A stretch of DNA of 64,000 bases from Clostridia bacterium (lineage in GTDB: Bacteria; Bacillota; Clostridia; Oscillospirales; Ruminococcaceae), in assembly GCA_009929695.1 (NCBI GenBank), contig RZZW01000006.1:1-64000 (forward strand), in the 5' to 3' direction. The translations under genes and the position numbers were made by a program. This document shows positions 10,393 to 19,563 of the stretch, piece after piece. The first letter of the stretch is position 1, and the number at the start of each line of letters is the position of its first letter. The notes under the pieces are model-generated. The model was not told the DNA's origin. It saw only the letters and a list, made by a program, of their open reading frames with translations, and made no database searches.

Positions 10393-11151
10393 TTACAAAT
10401 CAATCTCAAGCGCAACAGGGCAGTGGTCGCTGCCGTATATGTCGTTTAATATATATGCCGCCGTTATGCTGTTTTTGAGCCTTTCGCTCACAATAAAATA
10501 GTCGATGCGCCAGCCTGCGTTTGTCACACGTCCGTTTCGCAAATAGCTCCACCACGTGTACGCGCCTGTCGCGTCGGGGTGCAGCACGCGAAAGCTGTCG
10601 CAAAAGCCGCTGTCAAGAAGCGCCGTCAGCTTTGCGCGTTCCTCGTCTGAAAAGCCCGGCGTGCCGATGTTGTTCTTCGGGTTTTTAAGGTCGATTTCCT
10701 CGTGCGCAACGTTTAAATCTCCACAGTAAATAACAGGCTTTTTCGCGTCGAGCATCATTAAATATGCGCGCAAATCATCCTCCCATTTCATGCGGTAGTC
10801 AAGCCGCGCAAGCTCGTTTTGGCTGTTTGGCACATAGGCGTTCACAAGGTAAAAATTTTCAAATTCAAGCGTTATCGCGCGCCCCTCGTGGCTGTGGTCG
10901 TCATGCCCAATGCCAAAGCTGACGCTTATAGGCTCTTTTTTTGAAAAGCAAGCCGTTCCCGAATACCCCTTTTTCTCGGCGCTGAACCAGTGCTGAACAT
11001 ATCCCTCCGGCTCAAAGCTAGCTTGCCCCACCTGCATTTTTGTCTCTTGAATGCTGAAAATATCAGCGTTTTCTTTTTCAAAAATTTCCGCAAAGCCCTT
11101 TGTAAGCACAGCGCGAAAACCGTTTACGTTCCAAGATATAAGCTTCATCAT
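10393..11151 (-). CDS. xth: Exodeoxyribonuclease III
   Basis: This AP endonuclease / 3'-5' exonuclease acts in base excision repair. The 252-residue product shows the family motifs in order: MKLISWNVNGFRAVL at the start, IQETKMQ, the metal/catalytic GDLNVAHEEIDL, WWSYLRNGR, WRIDYFIVSE and the terminal SDHCPV. Two adjacent ATGs are possible. The first overlaps the stop of the CPBP gene (ATGA), and the second, at 11148, has better spacing to GGTGG. It is probably co-transcribed with the CPBP gene. Confidence 0.95.
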   Translation of the reverse strand: MMKLISWNVNGFRAVLTKGFAEIFEKENADIFSIQETKMQVGQASFEPEGYVQHWFSAEKKGYSGTACFSKKEPISVSFGIGHDDHSHEGRAITLEFENFYLVNAYVPNSQNELARLDYRMKWEDDLRAYLMMLDAKKPVIYCGDLNVAHEEIDLKNPKNNIGTPGFSDEERAKLTALLDSGFCDSFRVLHPDATGAYTWWSYLRNGRVTNAGWRIDYFIVSERLKNSITAAYILNDIYGSDHCPVALEIDL

Positions 11152-12050
11152 ACCACCGTCATTATTGTTGTTAATGTTAGCGCGCACAGCAGATATATCA
11201 CCATGCCCACGCTCGAAAATTCACACCTCAACGCGCGCTCGGGCAGCTCCTCGCCATTGTCGCGCAGATGGATATTTCGCCCATACAAGGCGAGCGTTAT
11301 GCCCGTGTAGAGAATTGTCAAAACGATAAGCCCATAAATCATAGCGGGCGCATATGTGCCACCGCTTGTCATCAGCGTGGGGACAATAAGCGAGCCGATA
11401 AAATTCAGCGCCATGTGCATAAAAATGCAGTAGCGCAGCTTTCCCGTGCGCGAATAAATCATAGCGAGCACAGCGCCGATGGCGGCGGCGTATAAAAGCT
11501 GTGAAAGATTGCCGTGAAACGCGCCGAAAATGACAGCGCTCGTAACGACAAATATCCTCTCGCCGTATCGCCCCACAGCGCGCCACAGCATTTTGCGGAA
11601 AATGATCTCCTCAAAAATCGGCGCCGCAATGCACGCGTAAAGCACGGTAAAAGCAATTCCGCCCATTTCAACGCCCTCTTGCAGCGGGTTTATGACGGCT
11701 CTGCCCTTTAAAAATGCGATAAAATATGTGATGTAGTTTGACACAATGTTCAAAAAATACATCATTCCGAGACAAAAAATCAGCAGCAGCAAAAACCTGC
11801 CAACGCTTATTTTGCGCGTGTCCGCATTTACCGCAGCAGGCATTTTGCGTATGATGGCAAGGTATGCCACAAGCGCCAAAATGTAAATCGGAAGCGCCGT
11901 TACAAGCGATAAAAATATATAATTGTCAGTGAGTGCAGGGAACACAAATGCGGCGATATTGACAAACCCCATCTGCAAAACAGTAGCGCCGCCCAAAATA
12001 AGAAAATACGCAAACCCCGTGCGCGTCATAGTCTTTTTAAATTCAGCCAT
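11148..12050 (-). CDS. CPBP family intramembrane protease
   Basis: This 300-residue protein has about eight membrane segments and the Abi/CPBP signature: EEIIFRKMLWRAVGRYG (paired glutamates), FGAFHGNLSQLLYA (histidine) and a third motif, FMHMALNFIGSL. Such proteins are glutamic intramembrane proteases related to Rce1, and in Firmicutes they are often tied to peptide maturation or self-immunity. No bacteriocin precursor is visible nearby, so the substrate is unknown. AAGGAG precedes the ATG, and the last four bases overlap the xth start. Confidence 0.88.
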   Translation of the reverse strand: MAEFKKTMTRTGFAYFLILGGATVLQMGFVNIAAFVFPALTDNYIFLSLVTALPIYILALVAYLAIIRKMPAAVNADTRKISVGRFLLLLIFCLGMMYFLNIVSNYITYFIAFLKGRAVINPLQEGVEMGGIAFTVLYACIAAPIFEEIIFRKMLWRAVGRYGERIFVVTSAVIFGAFHGNLSQLLYAAAIGAVLAMIYSRTGKLRYCIFMHMALNFIGSLIVPTLMTSGGTYAPAMIYGLIVLTILYTGITLALYGRNIHLRDNGEELPERALRCEFSSVGMVIYLLCALTLTTIMTVV

Positions 12051-12184
12051 GGTAATCTCCTTTTCTGCTTTTTATATTGTATGTCAAAACAAGAAAAAAC
12101 GCAAGAAAAATGAAAGTGTAAAAACAATATGAACTTTATTCATTGAATAGTATTAAAACAACCTAATTTTGCTATAAAAAATTT

Positions 12185-12210
12185 TGTAACAATTGCAACA
12201 TTTCTTCGTG
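12185..12210 (+). promoter_or_regulatory. ECF-sigma type promoter of the secreted-protein gene
   Basis: TGTAAC (12185-12190) and CGTG (12207-12210) are separated by exactly 16 bases, the layout of group-IV sigma promoters such as the Bacillus SigW type (TGAAAC-N16-CGTA). The gene starts 53 bases further on. The same -35 element and spacing occur before the sigma gene at 12933-12958. Confidence 0.65.
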
Positions 12211-12262
12211 TTATTCAATAAGGAAATCAACATAAAACTTTTATAAAGAAAGAGGCAATAAC

Positions 12263-12790
12263 ATGTTAAAAAAGGCAATGGCATTTTTTGTGGTTTGTAC
12301 AATGGCAATTTGCATTCCGTGCACGGCATTTGCTGAAGAAAAAACAAGCAATGAAGTCGGTGATCAAGTAACTATAACAATGACTGCCCCGACTGGAGAA
12401 GTAACACAACACGTTATAGATATAGAAAATTGTACTCGTGTTGAAACTGATGCAAATGGTAATATTTTGCCTCAAACAAAGGGTACGACATCTGTAAATA
12501 TGCACAAGGTTGCTCAGGGCTCTAAAATGACTTATTATTCTACCACAGGATCATCGTTTTACATTGCATCGGGAACATATGTAACGTTCAGCCTTAACCT
12601 TAGTGCCTCGGGTGCGTATAGGATGGGCTACAAAAATTCAAGTGGAACGCAATATCAAAAATATAGCGGAAGCAGTAGCAGTTCACCATCATTTAGCACA
12701 ACAATTTCTTCAACTGGAAACTATACGTTTTATTTTACTAATGCATCTGCTTCATCTGTAACCGTATATTCCGGATCAATTTCATTCTAA
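12263..12790 (+). CDS. Small secreted protein, predicted target of the neighbouring sigma factor
   Basis: I do not recognise a named family. The 175-residue product has a clear signal peptide (KK, hydrophobic core, cleavage after CTAFA at about residue 24), then a Ser/Thr/Tyr/Gly-rich mature domain of alternating short strands without cysteine pairs or catalytic motifs. Its end, YTFYFTNASASSVTVYSGSI, resembles the end of the anti-sigma-like protein at 13552-14304 (YYFFVQNASAASVVIKQGTI). The gene is AT-richer than its surroundings, has AGAAAGAGG before the ATG, and is followed by a strong terminator. An envelope or stress sensor ligand, or a surface matrix component, would fit; this is inference. 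Confidence 0.7.
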   Translation: MLKKAMAFFVVCTMAICIPCTAFAEEKTSNEVGDQVTITMTAPTGEVTQHVIDIENCTRVETDANGNILPQTKGTTSVNMHKVAQGSKMTYYSTTGSSFYIASGTYVTFSLNLSASGAYRMGYKNSSGTQYQKYSGSSSSSPSFSTTISSTGNYTFYFTNASASSVTVYSGSISF

Positions 12791-12824
12791 ATATAATAGT
12801 CAAATACTAAGTTGGTTTCCTGCG

Positions 12825-12859
12825 TACGGCATATAAGATTTTTCTTATATGCCGTATTT
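12825..12859 (+). terminator. Rho-independent terminator
   Basis: A perfect 14-bp stem (TACGGCATATAAGA and its complement) encloses a TTTT loop, 35 bases after the secreted-protein gene. It separates that gene from the sigma operon, so the two are separate transcripts. Confidence 0.8.
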
Positions 12860-12932
12860 GCTTTGGTGGCAAAATTAATGTTATAATTTTTCAAATGATA
12901 CTTGATTCAATTTGTTGAAGCCGTAATATGGC

Positions 12933-12958
12933 TGTAACATATTGTAATTTATTACGTA
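12933..12958 (+). promoter_or_regulatory. ECF-sigma type promoter of the sigma operon
   Basis: TGTAAC (12933-12938) and CGTA (12955-12958) with a 16-base spacer lie 46 bases before the sigma-factor ATG. The match to the promoter at 12185-12210 suggests autoregulation. Confidence 0.65.
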
Positions 12959-13004
12959 ATATTAGATGACCGCTTCTTACATATAAAAAACAGGAGAAAA
13001 ACAG

Positions 13005-13562
13005 ATGAAGCAGCTTCTATCCGAATTGGCAATTCGTATTCGCGACGGCGATACAGCGGCTTTGGAAGAGATAATGTCACGGTACACTCCGTATTTATTT
13101 ACGATTGTCAGCAATATGGCAAAGGAGCAATTGACAGAACAGGATATAGAGGAAACGGTGTCAGATGTGTTTTTGCGCTTTTGGAAAAACCGAGCCTTGC
13201 TCAAGCCCGATTTGTCGCTGAAAAGCTATTTGATAAGGATAACAAGAAACTTAACTATCGACAAGCTGCGCAAGCAAAAAAATATTGAGCTGCCGCTTAT
13301 TGAAGAATTGGAATACGCCGAGGATTACATCGAAGCCGAGGTTGACGCAAAGGAGCTTTACGCCTCGCTGCAAACATATATTGACAGCCAAACGTCGCAG
13401 GATAAAGAAATTTTACTGCGCTATTACACAAGCTTTCAAAAAACAAAGGATATTGCGAAAGAAATGCACTTGACCGAGGGTGCTGTCCGCACGCGGCTGT
13501 GCCGTTTGAGGGCAAAGCTTAAATGCTTTTTAGAAAAGGAGGATTGTCACTATGCCGAATAA
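13005..13562 (+). CDS. ECF-type RNA polymerase sigma factor
   Basis: This 185-residue sigma-70 family protein contains only regions 2 and 4. Region 2 (about 10-90) includes the DIEETVSDVFLRFWKNR and YLIRITRNLTIDKLRKQK promoter-recognition segments. Region 4 (about 125-178) is a helix-turn-helix reading IAKEMHLTEGAVRTRLCRLR. AGGAG precedes the ATG. It overlaps the following membrane-protein gene by 11 bases, the usual sigma/anti-sigma pairing. An identical-type promoter sits before it and before the secreted-protein gene, which suggests a small autoregulated regulon. Confidence 0.92.
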   Translation: MKQLLSELAIRIRDGDTAALEEIMSRYTPYLFTIVSNMAKEQLTEQDIEETVSDVFLRFWKNRALLKPDLSLKSYLIRITRNLTIDKLRKQKNIELPLIEELEYAEDYIEAEVDAKELYASLQTYIDSQTSQDKEILLRYYTSFQKTKDIAKEMHLTEGAVRTRLCRLRAKLKCFLEKEDCHYAE

Positions 13563-14304
13563 AATGAGTTTACACGAATTATTTGCCTTTGCCGAGGAAA
13601 CGCCAAAAGCCGCGTGCTCGCAGGAAGCTTTAAACCGCATTAAAGCAAATGTAAACGCGCAAATATTAAGCAAGCCGAAGCATAATAAAATAATACGCAT
13701 AGTAATAATTGCGGCAGCGATTACATTAACGGCCGCCGTAACAGTCGCCGCCGCAGGGCAATGGCTAGGCTTGCGTCCGTTCAATAAGCAGGAAAAGCAA
13801 AGCATTAAGCAGCCGGCCTATGCTGTCTTTTCACAGGACGCGCCGGAAGCAAGCGAGCCTCATATCTTTGGTGAGACTGCTCAAATTATAGATGAAGAAT
13901 ATTTAGATGGTACTCGCAGTTTTTTGTTTACATCAATTGATACATGGGCAACAGAGGAAACAGGTGCACAGTACAGCATACCTGAATTTGTATTTGAGAA
14001 CGGAGATATCGCAATATTCACAAAAAGCGACACACAAGGTTGGGGCTTGCAAAAAGGCGACACGCTAACGCTTTCTTTTGCTCAAAATGTTAAAGAAAAC
14101 CCAAGAGCGGACGCGATAGGGGATAATATTTCTATCGGAATTATAAAAAACGGTGTTCCGCATACCCTCACGACAGAAAAGAATTTGACGATACAATATG
14201 AATACACCGCCGATAAAGACGGCACCTATTACTTTTTCGTCCAAAACGCATCGGCGGCTTCTGTTGTTATAAAGCAAGGCACAATTGCACACAATGAAGA
14301 TTAA
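13552..14304 (+). CDS. Membrane-anchored anti-sigma-like protein with extracellular domain
   Basis: The 250-residue product has a short cytoplasmic N-terminus (about 45 residues, helical), one membrane helix (IIRIVIIAAAITLTAAVTVA, about 45-64) and an outside domain of about 185 residues. It starts inside the end of the sigma gene behind a perfect AAGGAGG, which argues for coupled, stoichiometric translation. The zinc HxxxCxxC motif of ZAS anti-sigmas is absent. The outer domain ends YYFFVQNASAASVVIKQGTI, similar to the secreted protein at 12263-12790, and an upstream part (GWGLQKGDTLTLSF) may match FYIASGTYVTFSL there. Anti-sigma function is inferred from position and topology. Confidence 0.75.
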   Translation: MPNKMSLHELFAFAEETPKAACSQEALNRIKANVNAQILSKPKHNKIIRIVIIAAAITLTAAVTVAAAGQWLGLRPFNKQEKQSIKQPAYAVFSQDAPEASEPHIFGETAQIIDEEYLDGTRSFLFTSIDTWATEETGAQYSIPEFVFENGDIAIFTKSDTQGWGLQKGDTLTLSFAQNVKENPRADAIGDNISIGIIKNGVPHTLTTEKNLTIQYEYTADKDGTYYFFVQNASAASVVIKQGTIAHNED

Positions 14305-14310
14305 AGCACC

Positions 14311-14385
14311 GTAGGGCAAGGGCTCTGCTCTTGCCGAAACCTACGTTAAGCGGTTGCAACGGCAATAGCAGAGCCCTTGCCCTAC
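14311..14385. repeat. GTAGGG-family element, GGGCTCTGCTCTTGCC core
   Basis: Matching halves bounded by GTAGGGCAAGGGCTC and its complement lie between the convergent anti-sigma and MATE genes. A one-base difference breaks perfect pairing in the right arm (GGCAATAGCAG against GGCAAGAGCAG). Confidence 0.8.
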
Positions 14386-14430
14386 AGATAGCGTTTTGTA
14401 AAGTTTTAGCAGTTATAAAATGCTGCGTTT

Positions 14431-15777
14431 TTATATCGTCTTAATTTTCCTCCACTTTCCGCTTTTCCAACGTATTATGAATACTGCTCCGCGCACGTTT
14501 TCGTCGGCGGTGAAGCCGAGCCACAGGCCTACAAGCCCCATGCCTAGATGCACGCCGAGCAGCCAGCCAAGACCTACGCCGAGTATCCACTGGCTTAGTA
14601 TTCCTACGACAGTCGGAAACGCCACGTCGCCCACTGCCTGCAAATTGCGCACCATTACTATATTCACGCTGCGCCCTACTTCAAGCGCTACTTCAATAAG
14701 CATAATTTGCTGTCCGAGCGCTATTATCGCGGGGTCGTTTGTCAAAAGCGAAAACAGCGGCGTCGCGACAGCCGCCATAAGCACCGCCACCCCCACGTTT
14801 ATAGGGCAAAACAGCTTTATCACCTTGCGGCAGCAGCGGTCAGCGCCGTCGAGGTCGCGCGCGCCGATGAGATAGCCTATAATTATCTGCCCTGCCTGCG
14901 ACACCGCAGCGATAAGCATGTATATACACGTCGCGAAAATATTCGCATACGCGCGCGTCGTAACAACGTAGGTGCCCATCATATTCACAAACACAAGGCA
15001 GCTCATCTGTGACAAGCTGTAAGAAAAGTTTTCGCCCGCCGACGGCAGGCCAATCGACAAAAGCCGCTTGAAAAGGTGCTTTGGAAACGGATTTAACAGG
15101 GCAGGGGACAGCTTTGCCTGCGGCGTGTTGCGGAAAAACGCCCATGCCATAAGCGCAAAGCCGAGCACGCGGAAAATGCTGCTCGACAGCGCTGCGCCCG
15201 CCGCACCCATGCGCGGGAATGGCCCAAAGCCGTTTATGAGTACCGCGTTGCCGATGATGTTGCACACGTTCACAAGCCCGGTGATGTACATTATCGTTTT
15301 CATTCTCGCGCCCGCGCGCAAAAACGCCGAAAACGTCAGCATAAGCGCCTGAAGCGGCAGCGAGAGCGCCGTTATTAAAAGGTAAGCCTGTGCCTCGGCC
15401 TTGACGCTTTCAGGCACCTGCATAAAGTCGAAAATCTGCACGCGGAACGCTATAAGCAGCACCGCCAAAGCCACCGAAGCCACGGCGTTTACAGCCACAG
15501 ACAGCGTATAAATAAGGTTGACGCTGTGCATGTCCTTTGCGCCGCTGTACTGCGTTATAAGTATCATCGACGCGAGCGTTATGACGTTGAAAACGAGGAT
15601 AACAAGCGTGATAATTTGGTTCGCATTGCCGACAGCTGCCACGGCGGTGTCGTTAAAATGCGAAAGCTGTATCTGATCCATATTGCCGACAAGAAGCTGC
15701 AACATAAGCTCGACAAAAATAGGCCAGCTCATCTTAAACAGCGTCTTGTTTGAATAATCAATTTTCTGCGCAGTCAT
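14431..15777 (-). CDS. MATE family efflux transporter
   Basis: This 448-residue protein has about twelve membrane helices arranged as two homologous six-helix bundles, as in MATE cation/drug antiporters. The N-terminal helix carries FKMSWPIFVELMLQLLVGNMDQI, and GAGARMKTIMYITGLVNVCNIIGNAVLI is typical of the end of the first bundle. GGAGG precedes the ATG. It is a single-gene unit, and its substrate cannot be read from the sequence. A second MATE gene of a different subgroup lies at 20907. Confidence 0.92.
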   Translation of the reverse strand: MTAQKIDYSNKTLFKMSWPIFVELMLQLLVGNMDQIQLSHFNDTAVAAVGNANQIITLVILVFNVITLASMILITQYSGAKDMHSVNLIYTLSVAVNAVASVALAVLLIAFRVQIFDFMQVPESVKAEAQAYLLITALSLPLQALMLTFSAFLRAGARMKTIMYITGLVNVCNIIGNAVLINGFGPFPRMGAAGAALSSSIFRVLGFALMAWAFFRNTPQAKLSPALLNPFPKHLFKRLLSIGLPSAGENFSYSLSQMSCLVFVNMMGTYVVTTRAYANIFATCIYMLIAAVSQAGQIIIGYLIGARDLDGADRCCRKVIKLFCPINVGVAVLMAAVATPLFSLLTNDPAIIALGQQIMLIEVALEVGRSVNIVMVRNLQAVGDVAFPTVVGILSQWILGVGLGWLLGVHLGMGLVGLWLGFTADENVRGAVFIIRWKSGKWRKIKTI

Positions 15778-15895
15778 GATGTCCTCCGTGCTTATTTGTG
15801 TATTGCAAACGTATGTATTATACGATATTTTTGTGCAAGGTGCAATAAGGAAATTAAAAATATTTTATGAGGTTACGTTAAACCAAAGTATGGCA

Positions 15896-16032
15896 AAGAA
15901 AAGAGAAAAAAGAAGAAAGAAGAAGTAAGGAGTGAAACCTGCGGTTTCACATTTTAACAGATAATGCTTTCTGTCAGAATGTGATGCCAACGGCATCACT
16001 CCTTAACTTTTCTTTCTTCTTTCTTCTTTCTT
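15896..16032. repeat. AAGAAAGAAG-family inverted repeat
   Basis: Purine-rich AAGAAGAAAGAAGAAGTAAGG on the left pairs with CCTTAACTTTTCTTTCTTCT on the right. Inside are two small hairpins, GTGAAACCTGCGGTTTCAC and GTGATGCCAACGGCATCAC. Related copies are at 44697-44865, 58322-58394 and 63923-64000. It separates the MATE gene from clpB. Confidence 0.85.
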
Positions 16033-16040
16033 ATATAAAT

Positions 16041-18644
16041 CTATTTAACGGTCAACTCAAGCTTGCCCTCAACACAGTCCACCGTCAGCACGCTATCAGG
16101 TGCGGGGTCGTCACGGATGATTGCTTTGGCGACGAGCGTCTCGATATGCTGCTGAATATACCTTTTAAGCGGTCTTGCGCCGTAAATTGGGTCGTAGCCG
16201 TTGTCGACTATAAACTGCTTTGCGCCCTGTGTGACATTAAGCGTAAGCTGTTTGTCGGCAAGCCTTTGCGCAAGCGCCTTTATGAGCAGGTCAACCACGC
16301 TGCCTATTTCTTCTTTTGTCAGCGGCTTGTAATAGACAATCTCGTCAAGGCGGTTGAGAAATTCCGGTCTGAACGACGCTTTGAGCATTCCGTCAACCTC
16401 TTTGCGCGCGTCGTCGCTTATCTCGCCGTTCTCGATGCCGTCAAGTATCACAGCCGAGCCGAGGTTGCTTGTCAGGATGATTATGGTGTTTTTGAAGTCC
16501 ACCGTGCGTCCCTGACTATCCGTTATGCGCCCGTCGTCGAGCACTTGAAGCAGTATATTGAACACGTCGGGGTGCGCCTTTTCGATTTCGTCAAACAGCA
16601 CCACGCTGTACGGCTTGCGGCGCACGGCCTCTGTAAGCTGCCCGCCCTCCTCGTAGCCGACGTATCCGGGAGGCGCGCCGATGAGACGGCTCACGCTGTA
16701 TTTCTCCATATACTCGCTCATGTCTATGCGCACGAGGTTTTTCTCGTCGTCAAAAAGGCTCTCGGCAAGCGCCTTTGCAAGCTCTGTTTTGCCAACGCCA
16801 GTCGGCCCGAGGAATAAAAAGCTGCCAATCGGCCTGCGCTCGTCGGCAATGCCCGCGCGGTTGCGAAGTATTGCCTCGCACACGCGGTCAACCGCCTCGT
16901 TTTGCCCTATGACGCGCTTGTGTAAAATGTCCTCAAGCCCAAGCAGCTTTTCGCGCTCGCCCTCGACGAGCTTCGAGACAGGTATGCCCGTCCACCGCGC
17001 CACAATGCGGGCGATTTCCTCGTCCGTCACCTTGTCGTGCAGCAAAGTTTCGCTGCTCTCCTTGCGCGCCTCGGCGGCGGCTTCTTCGGCTTCAAGCTGT
17101 TTTTGCAGTGCCGGTAAATTGCCGTATTTCAGCTCGGCTGCCTTGTTGAGGTCATATTCGCGCTCGGCCTTCGAAATGTCGGCATTCACCTGCTCAATTT
17201 CCTCGCGCAGCTTCTGCACCTTGCCTATGACCGACTTTTCATTTTCCCACTTTGCGCTCATCTCCGCGAATTTCTCGCGCATGGACGCAAGCTCCTTTTG
17301 CAAATCGACAAGGCGTTCCTTTGAAAGTTTGTCAGTCTCCTTTTTCAGCGCCGCCTCTTCGATTTCAAGCTGCATTATCTTGCGGCGCAAATCGTCCATC
17401 TCGGCGGGGGAGGAGTCCATTTCGGTGCGTATCATCGCGCACGCCTCGTCAACAAGGTCAATCGCCTTGTCGGGCAAAAAACGGTCGCTTATATATCTGT
17501 TCGACAGCACAGCCGCCGCGATAAGCGCGTTATCTTGAATTTTTACGCCGTGGTACACCTCGTAGCGGTCTTTGAGCCCGCGCAAAATCGAGATTGTGTC
17601 CTCGACGCTCGGCTCGTCAACCATGACAGGCTGAAAACGCCTTTCAAGCGCCGCGTCCTTTTCAATATATTGTCGGTATTCGTTGAGCGTCGTCGCGCCT
17701 ATGCAGTGCAGCTCGCCGCGCGCAAGCATCGGCTTTAAAAGGTTGCCCGCGTCCATCGCGCCGTCTGTTTTGCCCGCACCGACTATCGTGTGTAGCTCGT
17801 CGATAAAGAGAATGATTTCACCGTCGCTCTTTTTGACCTCCTGCAAAACACTCTTTAAGCGCTCTTCAAACTCGCCGCGGTACTTTGCGCCCGCCACAAG
17901 CGCGCCCATGTCAAGGCTGAACACCTTGCGGTCTTTTAAGTTTTCAGGCACGTCGCCCTGCACAATTCGCTGTGCCAAGCCCTCCGCGATAGCTGTTTTG
18001 CCAACGCCCGGCTCGCCGATAAGGCAGGGGTTGTTTTTTGTTTTGCGGCTCAAAATGCGTATGACGTTGCGTATTTCAGCGTCGCGCCCGATTACGGGGT
18101 CAAGCTTTTGCTGACGCGCCATTGCCACAAGCTCTTGGCCGTATTTTGTAAGCACATCATAGGTGCTCTCGGGGTTGTCGCTCGTCACGCGCTGATTTCC
18201 GCGCACGGCGGCAAGCGCGCTTAAAAAGTCCTTTTTATTTATGCTGAACTGCCGTAAAACGTCCTTAACAGCGGCGTTTGGCGCGTCCATCAAGCCCAGA
18301 ACGAGATGCTCAACAGAGACATATTCGTCCTTCATCTGCGCCGCTGCTTTTTCTGCGGCGTTGAGTGCGCGGTCAAGCTCCGGCGTGATATATACTTTAT
18401 CCGCCTCGCGCCCTGTTCCGCTAACGTGCGGCAGCTCCTCAATTTTTTTTGCGAAAGCCGCCTCAACGTTTCCGGGCTCGCTGCCCATTTTTGTGAAAAG
18501 CTGCGCCGTCAAGCCGTCCTGCTGCGCCAAAAGCGCATAGAAAAGATGCTCAGGACACAGCGCCTGATTTTGATATTCAACCGCCAAAGACTGTGCCGCC
18601 TGCAAAGCCTCCAACGATTTCTGCGTCATTTTTTGTGTATTCAT
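16041..18644 (-). CDS. clpB: ATP-dependent chaperone ClpB
   Basis: This is the disaggregase that, with DnaK, threads aggregated proteins through a hexameric ring. The 867-residue product contains the double Clp_N repeat (1-145), AAA1 with GEPGVGKT at 210-217, the long coiled-coil middle domain (about 400-530) that separates ClpB from ClpA/C, and AAA2 with GPTGVGKT around residue 610 and the conserved [27 protein letters not shown] precedes the ATG. It is the second gene of a unit starting with the ribbon-helix-helix gene at 18673. No CIRCE-like operator is visible before that unit. Confidence 0.96.
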   Translation of the reverse strand: MNTQKMTQKSLEALQAAQSLAVEYQNQALCPEHLFYALLAQQDGLTAQLFTKMGSEPGNVEAAFAKKIEELPHVSGTGREADKVYITPELDRALNAAEKAAAQMKDEYVSVEHLVLGLMDAPNAAVKDVLRQFSINKKDFLSALAAVRGNQRVTSDNPESTYDVLTKYGQELVAMARQQKLDPVIGRDAEIRNVIRILSRKTKNNPCLIGEPGVGKTAIAEGLAQRIVQGDVPENLKDRKVFSLDMGALVAGAKYRGEFEERLKSVLQEVKKSDGEIILFIDELHTIVGAGKTDGAMDAGNLLKPMLARGELHCIGATTLNEYRQYIEKDAALERRFQPVMVDEPSVEDTISILRGLKDRYEVYHGVKIQDNALIAAAVLSNRYISDRFLPDKAIDLVDEACAMIRTEMDSSPAEMDDLRRKIMQLEIEEAALKKETDKLSKERLVDLQKELASMREKFAEMSAKWENEKSVIGKVQKLREEIEQVNADISKAEREYDLNKAAELKYGNLPALQKQLEAEEAAAEARKESSETLLHDKVTDEEIARIVARWTGIPVSKLVEGEREKLLGLEDILHKRVIGQNEAVDRVCEAILRNRAGIADERRPIGSFLFLGPTGVGKTELAKALAESLFDDEKNLVRIDMSEYMEKYSVSRLIGAPPGYVGYEEGGQLTEAVRRKPYSVVLFDEIEKAHPDVFNILLQVLDDGRITDSQGRTVDFKNTIIILTSNLGSAVILDGIENGEISDDARKEVDGMLKASFRPEFLNRLDEIVYYKPLTKEEIGSVVDLLIKALAQRLADKQLTLNVTQGAKQFIVDNGYDPIYGARPLKRYIQQHIETLVAKAIIRDDPAPDSVLTVDCVEGKLELTVK

Positions 18645-18672
18645 ACTCTGTACCCTCCTATTGATGTGATTT

Positions 18673-19323
18673 TTATAGCTCCGCCGTCAATGCACTTAAA
18701 TTTTCTCTGTACATTTTTTCAACGGCTGAAACGGCGGCGCGCGGGGCGTCTAATTTGTCGAAATACTCTTTTAAACAGCCGTCGAACAGCGCTACGTAAT
18801 CGGCTATTGCTTCGCCGGCTTTGCCTGAATCTGCGCCGTTTTTAGGCATCAAAAATCTGCGCGTGTATTTTCCGTCGGCGGCTTCATATTCGCGCTGTTC
18901 GCCGCCCAAATACGCCGCTTCAAGCTTTGCCCAAAGGTGATAAAACTGCCCTAAATACAGCAAAAGTGTTGGATTTTGCGTGCGCAAACTTGCCCTAAGC
19001 TCACCTAAATACGTCTGCGAATGCGGGTAAAGCTCCACAACATATTTTACGCTCGGGTTATATTTATATTGTAAAGCGCTGCGCAAACTCAGCATCGCGT
19101 CGCTTGCCGAAATCATCGGCTGCAAAATGCTCTGCCGTTCAAGTATTCCGCTCATCGCCGAAAAAATGTTCTGCATACGCACCTCGGGCGTGTCCATGCT
19201 CACATATTCAGCCAAAATGCGGTTTATCATGTTGCTGCGGCTCGTCGCGTTTGCATACGCAAGGCGGTCAACCGCGTTCACCACATCGTCCATCAGCATA
19301 ATGCTGTACACACTTTTTTCCAT
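18673..19323 (-). CDS. Ribbon-helix-helix N-terminal protein of unknown function
   Basis: The 216-residue protein starts with a CopG/Arc-like ribbon-helix-helix: a short beta strand (SVYSIMLMDDVVNAVDRLA) then helices with SRSNMINRILAEY. The rest (about 55-216) is a helical domain I cannot place. It is transcribed from a good promoter at 19354-19382 and is followed 28 bases later by clpB. It may be a DNA-binding regulator of that operon; this is inference. A plain antitoxin is less likely, because the protein is long and no toxin gene adjoins it. Confidence 0.65.
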   Translation of the reverse strand: MEKSVYSIMLMDDVVNAVDRLAYANATSRSNMINRILAEYVSMDTPEVRMQNIFSAMSGILERQSILQPMISASDAMLSLRSALQYKYNPSVKYVVELYPHSQTYLGELRASLRTQNPTLLLYLGQFYHLWAKLEAAYLGGEQREYEAADGKYTRRFLMPKNGADSGKAGEAIADYVALFDGCLKEYFDKLDAPRAAVSAVEKMYRENLSALTAEL

Positions 19324-19353
19324 GTCATCAGCTCCTTTTCCTTTGCTGAATTT

Positions 19354-19382
19354 ATCGTACCACTAACACAATAATTTGTCAA
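19354..19382 (-). promoter_or_regulatory. Sigma-A promoter of the RHH-clpB unit
   Basis: On the minus strand, TTGACA (19377-19382) and TACGAT (19354-19359) are spaced by 17 bases. AAGGAG and the ATG of the RHH gene follow. Confidence 0.7.
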
Positions 19383-19437
19383 GCGAATTATATAATATTA
19401 ACAACGAGTTTACAATTGCGCAATAATTTTGCCGCGT

Positions 19438-19466
19438 TGTCATTCTTCACTTCGCTAAAAATGACA
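19438..19466. repeat. Short TCATTCTGAG-family remnant
   Basis: TGTCATTCTTCACTTCGC and AAAAATGACA form a reduced copy of the long inverted repeat seen at 4-86 and 33179-33261. Confidence 0.5.
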
Positions 19467-19503
19467 CCCCGCCCTACAGTACAGGCAGTTTGCGCGTTGA
19501 AAG

Positions 19504-19528
19504 CGGACGAGCGAAGCTCGCCCCTACA
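19504..19528. repeat. GTAGGG-family half element
   Basis: CGGACGAGCGAAGCTCGCCC followed by CTAC is one palindromic half of the family, in right-arm orientation. Other halves with this core are at 22777, 29961, 48937 and 62991, and a full element is at 56743-56811. Confidence 0.7.
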
Positions 19529-19563
19529 TTGAATATTATTAAATTGTTATAAAAGGAATACCT

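Noticed and set aside
15981-16817. Plus-strand frame of 278 codons opposite clpB
   Set aside because: Complement of conserved AAA2 sequence, beginning inside a repeat; no plausible product.
18673-19323. Toxin-antitoxin system based on the ribbon-helix-helix N-terminus
   Set aside because: The protein is too long for a simple antitoxin, the next gene is clpB, and no small toxin gene adjoins it.
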